A stretch of DNA of 64,000 bases from Nonomuraea thailandensis (GTDB lineage Bacteria > Actinomycetota > Actinomycetes > Streptosporangiales > Streptosporangiaceae). The stretch covers positions 7,523,501 through 7,587,500 of the forward strand of contig NZ_JAMZEB010000002.1 of NCBI RefSeq assembly GCF_024172165.1. Direction: 5' to 3'. Positions within the stretch are counted from its first letter, which is position 1, and each line of letters opens with the position of its first letter. The notes beneath the pieces are model-generated. The model was not told where the DNA came from and made no database searches. It was given only the letters and a program-made list of their open reading frames with translations. Of this stretch, positions 8,856 through 17,105 are shown piece after piece. The translations under genes were made by a program, and so were the position numbers.

Positions 8856-10223
8856 ATGAGCAGCGTCGAGCAGTTCGGCTACCGCCAGGAGCTAAAGCGC
8901 TCCCTCGGCTTCGCCGATCTGATGATCTATGGCTTGATCTTCATGGTGCCGATCGCACCGTTCGGGATCTTCGGCAACGTCTTCGCCGTCTCCCACGGGA
9001 TGGTGGCACTCGCCTACGTGATCGGCCTGGTGGCGATGGCGTTCACCGCGCTGTCGTACGCGCAGATGGCCCGGGCGTTCCCGATGGCCGGGTCGGTCTA
9101 CACCTATGCGGGACGCGGCATCGCCGCCCCTGTGGGTTTCATCGCCGGCTGGGCGATCCTGCTGGACTACGTGCTGGTGCCGTCGCTGCTCTACCTGGTG
9201 GCCAGCGCGGCCATGAACTCGTTCGTGCCGCTGATCCCCGTATGGGGCTGGCTGGTGATCTTCGTGTTGCTCAACACGATCGTCAACTACCTGGGCATCC
9301 AGATGACGGCCAGGATCACCCGCATCATGCTGGTCGCCGAGCTGGCCGTGCTGGCGATCTTCCTCGTGGTCGGCGGCGTCGCGCTGGCCCAGGGCAAGGC
9401 CCAGGCGGGCTTCCTCACCCCGCTCTTCGACTCCTCCTCCTTCACATGGAGCCTGGTGCTCGCCGCCGCGTCGGTGGCCGTGCTGTCCTTCCTCGGCTTC
9501 GACGGCATCTCCACCCTGGCCGAGGAGAACCGCGAGGACGCCCGGCGGCTCGGCCGCTCCATGGTGGCCGCGCTGGCGGTGGCGGCCGTGCTGTTCGTGG
9601 TGCAGACGTGGGTGGCGGCGCTGCTCACGCCCAACCGCGCCAAGCTGATCGCCGAGGGTGACGCGGCGGGCAGCGCGTTCTACGACACCGCCGCGTTCGC
9701 CGGCGGACAGTGGCTGTCGGTGCTCACCGCCGTGGCCACCGCCATCGCCTGGGGCTTCGCCAACTCGCTGGTCGCACAGGCCGCCACCTCGCGCCTGCTG
9801 TTCGCGATGGCCAGGGACCGGCAACTGCCGCGCTTCCTGGCGGCCGTGGACCCCAAGCACCGGGTGCCGGTCAACGCCACCTTCGCCGTCGCCGCCATCT
9901 CGCTGATCCTCGGCATCTACATGAGCACCAGGGAGAACGGCATCGGCGAACTGGCCTCGCTGGTCAACTTCGGCGCCATGAGCGCCTTCCTGTTGCTGCA
10001 CGTCGCCGTGGTCGTCCACTATCTGATCAGGCAGCGCAGCCGCAACTACTGGGCGCACCTGGTCGCGCCCGTGATCGGCTTCGCCGTCCTGGTGGCCGTC
10101 GTGATCAACCAGAACGTCGCGGCCCAGTGGGTCGGCGGCATCTGGCTGGCCCTCGGCCTGCTCGTCCTCGGCGGCTCGTACCTGATGGGCCGCAGGCCCG
10201 TCCTTCCCACGGAGGTCAAATGA
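8856..10223 (+). CDS. APC-family amino acid/amide permease
   Basis: 455-aa integral membrane transporter of the amino acid-polyamine-organocation superfamily, about 12 helices. The first helix GFADLMIYGLIFMVPIAPFG and the second, around MARAFPMAGSVYTYAGRG, are the substrate-site helices of this fold; FLGFDGISTLAEENRED is another family signature. AGGAG lies upstream of ATG 8856. The stop overlaps the acetamidase start in ATGA, so transport and hydrolysis are coupled. This suggests uptake of a small amide or an amino-acid-like nitrogen source. Confidence 0.88.
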   Translation: MSSVEQFGYRQELKRSLGFADLMIYGLIFMVPIAPFGIFGNVFAVSHGMVALAYVIGLVAMAFTALSYAQMARAFPMAGSVYTYAGRGIAAPVGFIAGWAILLDYVLVPSLLYLVASAAMNSFVPLIPVWGWLVIFVLLNTIVNYLGIQMTARITRIMLVAELAVLAIFLVVGGVALAQGKAQAGFLTPLFDSSSFTWSLVLAAASVAVLSFLGFDGISTLAEENREDARRLGRSMVAALAVAAVLFVVQTWVAALLTPNRAKLIAEGDAAGSAFYDTAAFAGGQWLSVLTAVATAIAWGFANSLVAQAATSRLLFAMARDRQLPRFLAAVDPKHRVPVNATFAVAAISLILGIYMSTRENGIGELASLVNFGAMSAFLLLHVAVVVHYLIRQRSRNYWAHLVAPVIGFAVLVAVVINQNVAAQWVGGIWLALGLLVLGGSYLMGRRPVLPTEVK

Positions 10224-11227
10224 ACGTCGTCTCCTTCCGTCCCGAGCCGGAGGAGCTGAGCTACACCTTCGGCGGCCGGGCGGCCGTCGGCAAGGTGCGC
10301 CCGGGCACGATCCTGGAGCTCTACACCGAGGACTGCTTCGGCGGGCGTGTCCGGACCGTGGACGACCTGCCGTCGCGGGTGTGCGAGTTCCCCTACCTGA
10401 ACCCCGTGACCGGGCCCTTCCACGTCGAGGGCGCCGAGCCGGGCGACACGCTGGCCCTGCACTTCATCACCATCACCCCGGCCAGGGACTGGGCGGTCTC
10501 CACGACGTTCCCGCACTTCGGCGCGCTGACCGGCACGCACACCACGGCCATGCTGCAGCCGCCGCTGGAGGAGCGGGTCTGGCGCTACGACATCGACCTC
10601 GACAAGAACGTCGCCGTCTACCACGCCCGCAACAGCGACTTCAGCGTCGCGCTGCCCCTCGACCCCATGCACGGCACGGTCGGCGTGGCCCCCGCCGCGA
10701 ACGAGGCCCGCATGACGATCACGCCCGACGCGCACGGCGGCAACATGGACACCCCCGAGCTGCGCGCCGGCGTCACCGTCTACCTGGGCGTCAACGTCGA
10801 GGGCGGGATGTTCTCGATCGGCGACGGCCACGGGCTGCAGGGGCACGGCGAGGTGTGCGGGACGGCGGTGGAGTCGGCCATGAACACCGTGGTCGCGGTC
10901 GAGCTGATCAAGGGGGTGGCCACGCCGTGGCCGCGCCTGGAGGACGACCTGCACCTGATGTCCACGGGGTCGGCCAGGCCGCTGGAGGACGCGTACCGGA
11001 TCAGCCAGCACGACCTGGTCACCTGGACCTCCGAGCTGACCGGGCTGGACACGCTGGACGCCTACCAGCTCGTGAGCCAGGCCGGCCAGGCGCCCGTCGG
11101 GAACGTGTGCGACACCAACTACACGATGGTCGCCAAGCTGCCCAAGGCGTATCTCGGCGAGGCGGCGGGCGTCTACGAGTCGGCGCACGCCCGGCTACGG
11201 GCGCTGGGTTCCCAGTACACGAGTTAG
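10220..11227 (+). CDS. Acetamidase/formamidase family amidohydrolase
   Basis: 335-aa member of the FmdA/AmdA family, which hydrolyses formamide or acetamide to ammonia and the acid. Family segments seen include GPFHVEGAEPGDTLALHF, PHFGALTGT, HGGNMDTPELRAG and FSIGDGHGLQGHGEVCGTA, the last being the metal-binding core. The ATG at 10220 shares bases with the permease stop (ATGA), and GGAGG lies 5 bases ahead. It ends the MarR/AmiC-like/APC/amidase module. Formamide versus acetamide preference cannot be decided. Confidence 0.9.
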   Translation: MNVVSFRPEPEELSYTFGGRAAVGKVRPGTILELYTEDCFGGRVRTVDDLPSRVCEFPYLNPVTGPFHVEGAEPGDTLALHFITITPARDWAVSTTFPHFGALTGTHTTAMLQPPLEERVWRYDIDLDKNVAVYHARNSDFSVALPLDPMHGTVGVAPAANEARMTITPDAHGGNMDTPELRAGVTVYLGVNVEGGMFSIGDGHGLQGHGEVCGTAVESAMNTVVAVELIKGVATPWPRLEDDLHLMSTGSARPLEDAYRISQHDLVTWTSELTGLDTLDAYQLVSQAGQAPVGNVCDTNYTMVAKLPKAYLGEAAGVYESAHARLRALGSQYTS

Positions 11228-11270
11228 TAAACCCTCATGTCGCAGGTCAGAGGACTGATCATCTTCGGCC

Positions 11271-11276
11271 TACAGT
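11271..11276 (+). promoter_or_regulatory. TACAGT -10 box, leaderless arrangement
   Basis: TACAGT lies exactly 6 bases before the GTG start at 11283, the spacing expected when transcription begins at the start codon. Confidence 0.5.
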
Positions 11277-11282
11277 GGCAGG

Positions 11283-12107
11283 GTGCTCAGGTTGGCCCTG
11301 TCTCTCGTCCTGCTCGATCCAGCCGCCGTCGCCGAGGTGTCCCAACGTAACGTCCCCGTTCCCCGTGTGCTCACCCCCGACGGCGACCGCCTGGGCTACG
11401 CGCCGGTCCCGCGCCCCTACACGGGGGCGCGGCGGCTGACCGGGGTGCTGCTCGGCCGCGATCCTGTCGCCAAGACGGACGTGCTGTGCGGTGGCACGGT
11501 GATCGGCTCGCGCAGCCGCAGCCTGGTGCTGACGGCCGCGCACTGCCTCTATCACAACGGGCGGCTGCTCAAGCATCTGGCTTTCCTGCCGGGGTTCGAC
11601 CGGGGGCGGCCGCCGCTGGGGGTCTGGCCGGTCGTGCGGGCGTGGGTGCCGGCCCGGTGGCGCAACGAGCCGTACTCGTCGGAGCTGCTGCCGTACGACG
11701 TGGGGCTGGTCGGCGTCGCCGGCGGCAGGCGGCCGCTGGAGTCGGTCACCGGGCGGGGGTTGTCGGCGGTGCGCACCAGCAGGGGCACCGGGCTGCGCGG
11801 GCTCGAACTGCTCGGCTACCCGGCCGGCCGGGGGTATCCGGGCACGAGGATGTACCGCTGCGTGGGGGACGCGGTCGAGGGGATCTCCGAGGGGCCCGGG
11901 CTGATGGTCACGCGCAACTGCCACGCCGCGGCTGGTGGCAGCGGCGGCCCCGCCCTGTACGGCGGGGCGGTGGCGGGCGTCGTGTCGTCGTCCAGCCCGC
12001 TGAGCGACGACAAGGGCTACACCGTGCTGACCCGGCTGGGGGGAAGGCCCTTCGACCGGATGTTCGCCAGGGCCGACCGGGAGATGCGGCTCAGGCCGAC
12101 CGGCTGA
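11283..12107 (+). CDS. Trypsin-like (S1 family) serine protease
   Basis: 274-aa chymotrypsin-fold protease with a complete catalytic triad: His87 in LVLTAAHC, Asp139 in LLPYDVGLV and Ser220 in AAAGGSGGPAL. The N-terminus MLRLALSLVLLDPAAVAEVS is a short, weak signal sequence, so secretion is likely but not certain. Four cysteines (69, 88, 193, 213) could form the usual two disulfides. It stands alone, converging on the Gfo/Idh/MocA gene with only 12 bases between stops. The start is a GTG with a leaderless-type promoter. Confidence 0.88.
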   Translation: MLRLALSLVLLDPAAVAEVSQRNVPVPRVLTPDGDRLGYAPVPRPYTGARRLTGVLLGRDPVAKTDVLCGGTVIGSRSRSLVLTAAHCLYHNGRLLKHLAFLPGFDRGRPPLGVWPVVRAWVPARWRNEPYSSELLPYDVGLVGVAGGRRPLESVTGRGLSAVRTSRGTGLRGLELLGYPAGRGYPGTRMYRCVGDAVEGISEGPGLMVTRNCHAAAGGSGGPALYGGAVAGVVSSSSPLSDDKGYTVLTRLGGRPFDRMFARADREMRLRPTG

Positions 12108-12119
12108 CGCCGTCCCTTC

Positions 12120-13034
12120 TCAGCCGCTCACCTGCGGCTGCCCGGTCTCGGTCGCGTGGCGGACGATCTCCTCGCACAGGGCGTGGGTGGCCAGCGCGTC
12201 GGCGGCGTCGAGGCGGCGCCCGTCGCGCACCGCGGACAGGAACTCCAGGCAGATCTGCTCGATCCCGCGCTGGGCGGCCACCGGCACCCAGTCGGGCCGC
12301 CGGGAGAGGGTCTCGCCGCCCTGGTAGTCGAGGACGTCGCCGAGGTTGACCACCCGCCGCTTGACGCCGTCGCCCATGGCCGCGCAGCTCTCCTCGGCGG
12401 CGCCGCTCATCCGGTTCATGATGCCGATGGCGGTGAAGCCGTCGCCCGACAGCTCCAGGACGATGTGCTCGACGAGGCCGTCCCTGACGCGCGTCCTGAT
12501 GGTGGTGCCGGTGACCGGGCCGGGCGCGAGGAACCTGAGCGTGTCGGCCACGTGGATGAAGTCGTCGAAGATCGCCCGGCGCGGGTGGTCGGGCAGGTTG
12601 TGCCGGTGCTTCTCCATGAGGACGAGGTGCCGGGGAAGGGCTGCCAGCTCGGCGTACCCGGGGGCGTGGCGGCGGTTGAAGCCGACCATCAGGGACCTGC
12701 CCTCCGCCTCCGCGAGGCGGACGAGCTGCTCGGACTCCGCCAGGGTGTAGGCGATCGGCTTGTCGACGTAGACGTGGATCCCGGCGCTGAGCAGCGGCTC
12801 GACGATCTCGGGATGGGCTTCGGTGGCCGCGTGCACGAACGCCGCGTCCACCCCCGCCTTGATCACCTCGTCCACGGTCGTGGACCGGGTGGCGATGCGG
12901 TAGGCGTCGCCGAGCCGGTGCAGCCGGGCCTCGTTGCGGGTGCAGAGGTGCAGGTCGAGAGCGGGCTGGGCGGCCAGCACGGGAAGGTAGGCCTTCTCCG
13001 CGATGTCACCCAGACCGATCATGGCTATCTTCAT
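12120..13034 (-). CDS. Gfo/Idh/MocA-family NAD(P)-dependent oxidoreductase
   Basis: 304-aa sugar-type dehydrogenase. The Rossmann start KIAMIGLGDIAEKAYLPVL is followed by the VDKPIAYT segment, the family's [E/D]KP cofactor/substrate lysine motif, then MVGFNRRHAP and FDDFIHVADTLRFL. The ATG overlaps the epimerase stop in ATGA (13031-13034). It is the third gene of a minus-strand operon (DUF2568, epimerase, oxidoreductase) divergent from a TetR gene whose operator-like palindromes lie between. Substrate unknown. Confidence 0.85.
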   Translation of the reverse strand: MKIAMIGLGDIAEKAYLPVLAAQPALDLHLCTRNEARLHRLGDAYRIATRSTTVDEVIKAGVDAAFVHAATEAHPEIVEPLLSAGIHVYVDKPIAYTLAESEQLVRLAEAEGRSLMVGFNRRHAPGYAELAALPRHLVLMEKHRHNLPDHPRRAIFDDFIHVADTLRFLAPGPVTGTTIRTRVRDGLVEHIVLELSGDGFTAIGIMNRMSGAAEESCAAMGDGVKRRVVNLGDVLDYQGGETLSRRPDWVPVAAQRGIEQICLEFLSAVRDGRRLDAADALATHALCEEIVRHATETGQPQVSG

Positions 13035-13942
13035 CCGTCGAGCGTAGCCTTGAGCGCCGTGTCGACCGGGGTAGGCGCGGCGCCGAACGTACGCTGGAAG
13101 GCCGAGGAGTCGAGCACGTACGGCGCGGTGAACTGGTAGCGGACGTGCCGCAGCTCGCCCAGCATGGGCGAGAACAGCCCGGCCGCCCGCACCAGCGGCC
13201 ACGGCATCGCCCGCACCCGGGGCGCGGGCGCGCCCACGACGGCCGCCATGCGCTGCGCCATCTGGCGGAAGGTCAGCGGCTCGGCGGTGGGCACGTGCCA
13301 CGGCCTGCCCCAGGCCCGCTCGTCCGCACCGGCTGTGATCATGGTGTCGGCCACGTCCGGCAGGTACGTGAAGCTGTGCGGCATGTCGACCGGCCAGGGC
13401 GACATGATCGGCTTGCCCGCCCTGAGCGGCACGGTGAAGCGGTCGCCCAGGTAGGACTGGTCGCTGGCGCCGGGCCCGTAGTAGTCGGAGCCGCGGATCT
13501 CGGTGGCCCTGATCCGGCCGGCCTCGTGCGCGGCCAGCGCGTCGGCCCACATCTGGGCGCGTACCCGGAACTTGGGATTCGGGGAGGAGAGCGGCAGGTC
13601 CTCGGTCATCGGGCCCGTGACGGGCCCGTACGGGTAGAGGTTGCCGAGCATCACGTACACGGCGCCGCTCGCCTGCGCGGCGGCCAGGAACGACGCGGCC
13701 ATCGGCGGCCAGTCGGTGAGCCAGCGGTGGTACTTGGGGTTGACGCAGTTGTACAGGACGTCGGCGCCCCGGGTGACCTCGATCAGCCGGGCCTGGTCCG
13801 CGACGTCGGCGGCCACCTTGACCGCGCCCGCCGGGCCGCCCCCCGACCGGGTCACGACGACGACCTCGTGTCCCTGGGTGAGGAGCTTGCCGGCCAGATG
13901 CGCGCCGACCTGACCCGAACCCACGACGACATGCTTACCCAT
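13031..13942 (-). CDS. NAD-dependent epimerase/dehydratase (extended/atypical SDR)
   Basis: 303-aa Rossmann protein beginning MGKHVVVGSGQVGAHLAGKL. The glycine motif is GSGQVG, typical of atypical SDRs and nucleotide-sugar epimerases. The mid-region MLGNLYPYGPVTGPMTEDLP contains the Tyr context of this group, and SDYYGPG/DMPHSFTYLPDVADTM resemble the epimerase C-domain. It lies 2 bases after the DUF2568 gene and overlaps the next gene by 4 bases. Its exact reaction is not assignable. Confidence 0.82.
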   Translation of the reverse strand: MGKHVVVGSGQVGAHLAGKLLTQGHEVVVVTRSGGGPAGAVKVAADVADQARLIEVTRGADVLYNCVNPKYHRWLTDWPPMAASFLAAAQASGAVYVMLGNLYPYGPVTGPMTEDLPLSSPNPKFRVRAQMWADALAAHEAGRIRATEIRGSDYYGPGASDQSYLGDRFTVPLRAGKPIMSPWPVDMPHSFTYLPDVADTMITAGADERAWGRPWHVPTAEPLTFRQMAQRMAAVVGAPAPRVRAMPWPLVRAAGLFSPMLGELRHVRYQFTAPYVLDSSAFQRTFGAAPTPVDTALKATLDG

Positions 13943-13944
13943 GA

Positions 13945-14298
13945 TCAGACCTCGTTCCAGACGATGCGGAGAACCGCATTGAGGATGAAGAGTGCGGAGA
14001 AGACGACGGCGGAAGTGATCAGCCCCGAGGCGTGGAGCGCCAGGGCGCCGCCGCCGAACCAGAGGATCTCCAGCGCGGCACGGGCCAGGCCGGTGAGCGG
14101 GTACGTGGCGTTCGCGCCGCCGCCCGCTCCGAACAGGGCCCACGCCGCGATGAACAGCGCCGGGCCGCCGAGCCCCGCCAGCAGCTTGACGCCCCAGTTG
14201 GGGCTGACCGTGAAGCCCCAGTAGGCGACCGAGGCCAGCACGCCGAGCTCCAGGAGGAACATCAGCAACGCGTTGGCGTTCTTGGCAAGGGCGAGCAT
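13945..14298 (-). CDS. YrdB/DUF2568 family membrane protein
   Basis: 117-aa protein with four predicted membrane segments (about residues 8-28, 36-56, 68-86, 91-110), matching the YrdB/DUF2568 family of unknown function. It is the first gene of the minus-strand operon controlled from the 14299-14414 region. That region carries two copies of a 15-bp palindrome, so this operon and the TetR gene are probably repressed together. Confidence 0.75.
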   Translation of the reverse strand: MLALAKNANALLMFLLELGVLASVAYWGFTVSPNWGVKLLAGLGGPALFIAAWALFGAGGGANATYPLTGLARAALEILWFGGGALALHASGLITSAVVFSALFILNAVLRIVWNEV

Positions 14299-14331
14299 CG
14301 GGGGCCTCCGGGTGAGGGGTGTTCCGCTTAC

Positions 14332-14381
14332 GAGAGCAATGCTCTCTCAAAAGAGCACCAGTCGTCAAGAGCAGTGCTCTC
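14332..14381. promoter_or_regulatory. Two TetR operator palindromes (AGAGCA-N-TGCTCT)
   Basis: Site 1 is GAGAGCA-A-TGCTCTC (14332-14346), a perfect palindrome. Site 2 is AAGAGCA-G-TGCTCTC (14367-14381), perfect over its central 13 bases. A lone half-site AAGAGCA lies at 14351-14357. Site 2 sits just upstream of the TAATCT box of the TetR gene, and site 1 lies 34 bases before the DUF2568 start. That is the usual layout for a TetR repressing itself and a divergent operon. Confidence 0.75.
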
Positions 14382-14401
14382 GTTTCTTTGCACCGCTCTG
14401 G

Positions 14402-14407
14402 TAATCT
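14402..14407 (+). promoter_or_regulatory. TAATCT -10 box of the TetR gene
   Basis: TAATCT is 7 bases before the ATG at 14415, which suggests a leaderless transcript. Operator site 2 would cover the -35 region. Confidence 0.5.
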
Positions 14408-14414
14408 GTTGTCC

Positions 14415-15107
14415 ATGACAGCCAGCCGCACAGCCAGAGAACGCGTCAGGGCCGAGCTCACCAAAGAGATCACCGACATCGCGCGACGCCAGCTCGCCAC
14501 CGACGGGGCCGGCGGCCTGTCGCTGCGGGCGGTGGCACGGGAGATGGGCATGGTCTCCTCGGCCATCTACCGCTACTTCCCGAGCCGCGACGACCTGCTC
14601 ACCGCACTGATCATCGACGGCTACAACGCGCTCGGCGAGGCCGTCGAACGCACCGAGGCCGAGGCCGCCCGCGAGGACCACCTCGGGCGATGGCTGGCGG
14701 TCTGTCACGCCGTACGCGAGTGGGGGGTGGCGCACCCCCACGAGTACGCGCTGATCTACGGCTCCCCCGTCCCCGGCTACCAGGCGCCGCAGGACACGGT
14801 CGAGGCCCGCATCCGCGACGTGGCCGTGCTGGGCCGCCTCATGTCCGACGCCTGGAAGGCGGGCGCGGTGCGCGCGCCGGAGGAGGAGGCGCCGCGCGAG
14901 CTGGAGCCGGACGTGACCGGGTTCCGCGATCTCATGCCCGGGGTGCCCGACAACGTGATCTGGCGGGCGCTCACGGGGTGGACGACGCTGTACGGATGGG
15001 TCAGCTTCGAGGTGTTCGGCCAGTTCAACAACACGATCGAGGACCGGCGCGGCGCCTTCGCGCACAGCATGCGGCTGGCCGCGGGCACGATCGGACTTGC
15101 TCAGTAA
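14415..15107 (+). CDS. TetR/AcrR-family regulator with WHG-type C-terminal domain
   Basis: 230-aa regulator. The N-terminal helix-turn-helix covers about residues 15-60 (LSLRAVAREMGMVSSAIYRY). The ligand-binding half contains AHPHEYALIYGSPVPGYQAP, characteristic of the WHG (TetR_C_33) subgroup. It is divergent from the DUF2568/epimerase/oxidoreductase operon, with two operator-like palindromes between. The stop codon lies inside the palindrome that precedes the PadR gene. The effector is unknown. Confidence 0.9.
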   Translation: MTASRTARERVRAELTKEITDIARRQLATDGAGGLSLRAVAREMGMVSSAIYRYFPSRDDLLTALIIDGYNALGEAVERTEAEAAREDHLGRWLAVCHAVREWGVAHPHEYALIYGSPVPGYQAPQDTVEARIRDVAVLGRLMSDAWKAGAVRAPEEEAPRELEPDVTGFRDLMPGVPDNVIWRALTGWTTLYGWVSFEVFGQFNNTIEDRRGAFAHSMRLAAGTIGLAQ

Positions 15108-15126
15108 GACTTACTAAGTTTTACTG
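15102..15126. promoter_or_regulatory. PadR operator candidate
   Basis: AGTAAG-A-CTTACT (15103-15115) is a perfect palindrome, nested in a wider CAGTAA (15102-15107)...TTACTG (15121-15126) inverted pair. It ends 5 bases before the PadR start at 15132 and overlaps the TetR stop. Confidence 0.6.
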
Positions 15127-15131
15127 AATAC

Positions 15132-15455
15132 ATGGCTCGCAAGTCACAGGAGCTCGGCCGCTTCACGGACGTGGCGCTGCTGGTGCTCATCAGCCTCGCA
15201 GAGGGGCAGAAACACGGATATCGCATGATCGGCGACATCGAGGAGTTCTCGGGCACGTCGCTGGAGCCGGGCACGCTCTACGGAGCGCTGATGCGGCTGG
15301 AGGAGCGCGGCTGGATCGAACCGGTCGAGTCGTCGGAGCGGCGCAAGCCGTACCGGATCACCGGGAGCGGGCGTGCCGCGCTGCGCGAGCAGCTCGCCAC
15401 GCTGCGCCGGGTGGAGCAGGCGGGGGTTCGGCGAGTGGCTTGGGGGCAGGCATGA
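15132..15455 (+). CDS. PadR-family transcriptional regulator
   Basis: 107-aa winged-helix protein of the small PadR subgroup. LLVLISLAEGQKHGYRMIGD is the PadR recognition-domain signature, followed by LEPGTLYGALMRLEERGWIE and the wing KPYRITGSGRAAL. There is almost no C-terminal dimer arm. Its stop overlaps the ATG of the following membrane protein, so the two are co-expressed. The palindrome directly upstream suggests autoregulation. Confidence 0.88.
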   Translation: MARKSQELGRFTDVALLVLISLAEGQKHGYRMIGDIEEFSGTSLEPGTLYGALMRLEERGWIEPVESSERRKPYRITGSGRAALREQLATLRRVEQAGVRRVAWGQA

Positions 15456-16339
15456 TGCGCGTCGTGGCGGGAGCCGTGCTGAGGCTCTACCCGAAGGTGT
15501 GGCGGGAGCGCTACGGCGAGGAGGTGGCCGACCTGGTCGCCTCGCGGCCGGTGCGGCTGCGCACGGTGGCCGACCTTGCCGCCGGCGCGGCCGACGCGTG
15601 GCTGCACCGCCGCCGCATCCCCGGCGCCCGGCCGCTGCGCGTGCCGCTCACCGCCGTCCTCGCCGCCGGCGTCTACGCCCTGTGGCTGCTGTGGGACCCG
15701 GCCGTGCGCCAGGCGTCCGGGCTCCGGTTCACCTGGGAGCACGCCGCGCAGGCCGGCTGGCTGTTCAGGACGGCCACCTGGTGCTTCGTCGCGGCGGGCG
15801 CGATGGCGCTGCTGGCGCCGTGGCAGCTCGGCATCGCCGCGCGCGCCGCGGGCAAGCGCGCGCCCTACGGGGTGGCGGCGCGGGCGACGGGGCGGCGGGT
15901 GCTGCTGACGGCGCTGGTCGTGGCCTTCCCGATCGGGCTCGTCCTGCTCCTGTACGTCAGCCTCGCCCTGGGCTGGGGTCACCCCATCACCGCGCTCGGC
16001 GATGCCATGGCCGGCGGCTTCTTCGTCCCGGCCCTCATGGCGCTGGTCCTGCCGCTGCCGCTGGCCGCGGCGGCGTCCCCGCTGATGGCGGGGGCGGCGC
16101 GGGCCGCCGGCAAGTCGCTGGCGGTGGCCGCCATGCTGAACGCGATCGGCTGGCTGGCCGTGGCGGGGCTGATGGCGGTGGGGGCCCGGGACGGCTCGCC
16201 GTGGCACGTGGCGGCGGTGGCGGCCTGCGCGCTGATCAGCAGCGGCCTGACGGCGCTCGTCGCGCGGACCGCGCTCAAGCGGGCCCCGCACGACCAGGGC
16301 CTGCCCGAGCACACCGTGCTCGGCCCGGTCCGCATCTGA
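15452..16339 (+). CDS. Multi-spanning membrane protein in a PadR operon
   Basis: 295-aa protein. The N-terminal cytoplasmic segment VLRLYPKVWRERYGEEVADL is common in actinobacterial membrane proteins encoded after PadR regulators. Six to seven hydrophobic segments follow. It starts at ATG 15452, overlapping the PadR stop (ATGATG; the second ATG is also possible). No enzymatic motif is seen. A stress- or drug-related transport or signalling role is typical for such pairs, but that is inference. Confidence 0.75.
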   Translation: MMRVVAGAVLRLYPKVWRERYGEEVADLVASRPVRLRTVADLAAGAADAWLHRRRIPGARPLRVPLTAVLAAGVYALWLLWDPAVRQASGLRFTWEHAAQAGWLFRTATWCFVAAGAMALLAPWQLGIAARAAGKRAPYGVAARATGRRVLLTALVVAFPIGLVLLLYVSLALGWGHPITALGDAMAGGFFVPALMALVLPLPLAAAASPLMAGAARAAGKSLAVAAMLNAIGWLAVAGLMAVGARDGSPWHVAAVAACALISSGLTALVARTALKRAPHDQGLPEHTVLGPVRI

Positions 16340-16340
16340 G

Positions 16341-16372
16341 CGGCACCCGCCAGAGCCGGCACCCGCCAGAGC
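16341..16372 (+). repeat. 16-bp tandem duplication
   Basis: Two perfect copies of CGGCACCCGCCAGAGC follow the membrane protein stop. Beyond them, up to about 16480, imperfect copies of CCGTCAGCCGGGCGTCC and CGGCCGAGCG continue the repetitive character. Confidence 0.7.
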
Positions 16373-16391
16373 CCGGCGCCCTCAGCCGGGC
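16371..16391. terminator. Hairpin between convergent genes
   Basis: GCCCGGC (16371-16377) pairs with GCCGGGC (16385-16391) around a 7-base loop, between the plus-strand membrane gene and the minus-strand TetR gene. There is no T-run. Confidence 0.4.
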
Positions 16392-16495
16392 GTCCTGGTT
16401 GCGCGCCGTCAGCCCGGTCGCCCGGCCGAGCGCCGTCAGCCGGGCGTCCCGGCCGAGCGTCGTCGCGCGATCGCTCCTCTGACTGCGTGGCGGGG

Positions 16496-17104
16496 TCAGC
16501 CGGTGGCGTGCGGTTTGAGCAGGGGCACCAGCACCTCGTCCACGATCTCGACCACCAGCCGCTCCGGGATCGGCGGGCCCTCGAAGAGGAAGTGGTGGCG
16601 CAGCAGCGCGTGCCCGGAGTCGAGGCGGCGCGGCGTGACGTCCGCCGGATCCACCTCGCCCCGCTCGACCGCCCGGCGCACGACCTCCTCCATCAGCTTC
16701 CTGGCCGTGCCCTGCGAGTTGCGCCGCATGGTGCCCAGCGGCGACTCGCCCCGCAGCGCCTCGCCCAGCAGCCCGCGCATCGCCTCACCGGCCGGGCCGG
16801 ACAGGGCCTGCGCCGTGCGGGTCAGCATGGCGAGCAGGTCGCCGCGCAGGCTGCCGGTGTCGGGCGAGCTCTCCGGGCTGGGCAGCGACTGGTAGACCGC
16901 CTCCATCACCAGCTCGATGCGGGTGGGCCAGCGCCGGTAGAGCGAGGCCTTGCTGGCCTTGGCGCGCTCGGCGACGCGCTCCATGGTCAGCCCGGCGTAG
17001 CCGACCTCGGCCAGCTCGTCGAGCGTGGCCTGGTAGATCGCGGCGCTGAGCGCCTCGCCCCGGCGTCGTGGCAGCTTGCGGTGGTCGGTGACCATGGCAA
17101 GCAT
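16496..17104 (-). CDS. TetR-family regulator of the MFS/phosphotransferase operon
   Basis: 202-aa TetR protein. Its helix-turn-helix lies in YAGLTMERVAERAKASKASL followed by YRRWPTR. Start ATG 17104 lies one base after the stop of the Rph-like gene; ATG 17095 is also possible. It is the last gene of an operon MFS, Rph-like, TetR. The strong 23-bp TetR-type palindrome at 21131-21153, in front of the MFS gene, is its probable target. Ligand unknown; the neighbours suggest a toxic small molecule. Confidence 0.88.
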   Translation of the reverse strand: MLAMVTDHRKLPRRRGEALSAAIYQATLDELAEVGYAGLTMERVAERAKASKASLYRRWPTRIELVMEAVYQSLPSPESSPDTGSLRGDLLAMLTRTAQALSGPAGEAMRGLLGEALRGESPLGTMRRNSQGTARKLMEEVVRRAVERGEVDPADVTPRRLDSGHALLRHHFLFEGPPIPERLVVEIVDEVLVPLLKPHATG

Positions 17105-17105
17105 T

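Noticed and set aside
16341..16480. Repetitive GC-rich intergenic sequence as CRISPR or att site
   Set aside because: A two-copy tandem duplication and degenerate repeats only; no spacers, no tRNA or integrase nearby.
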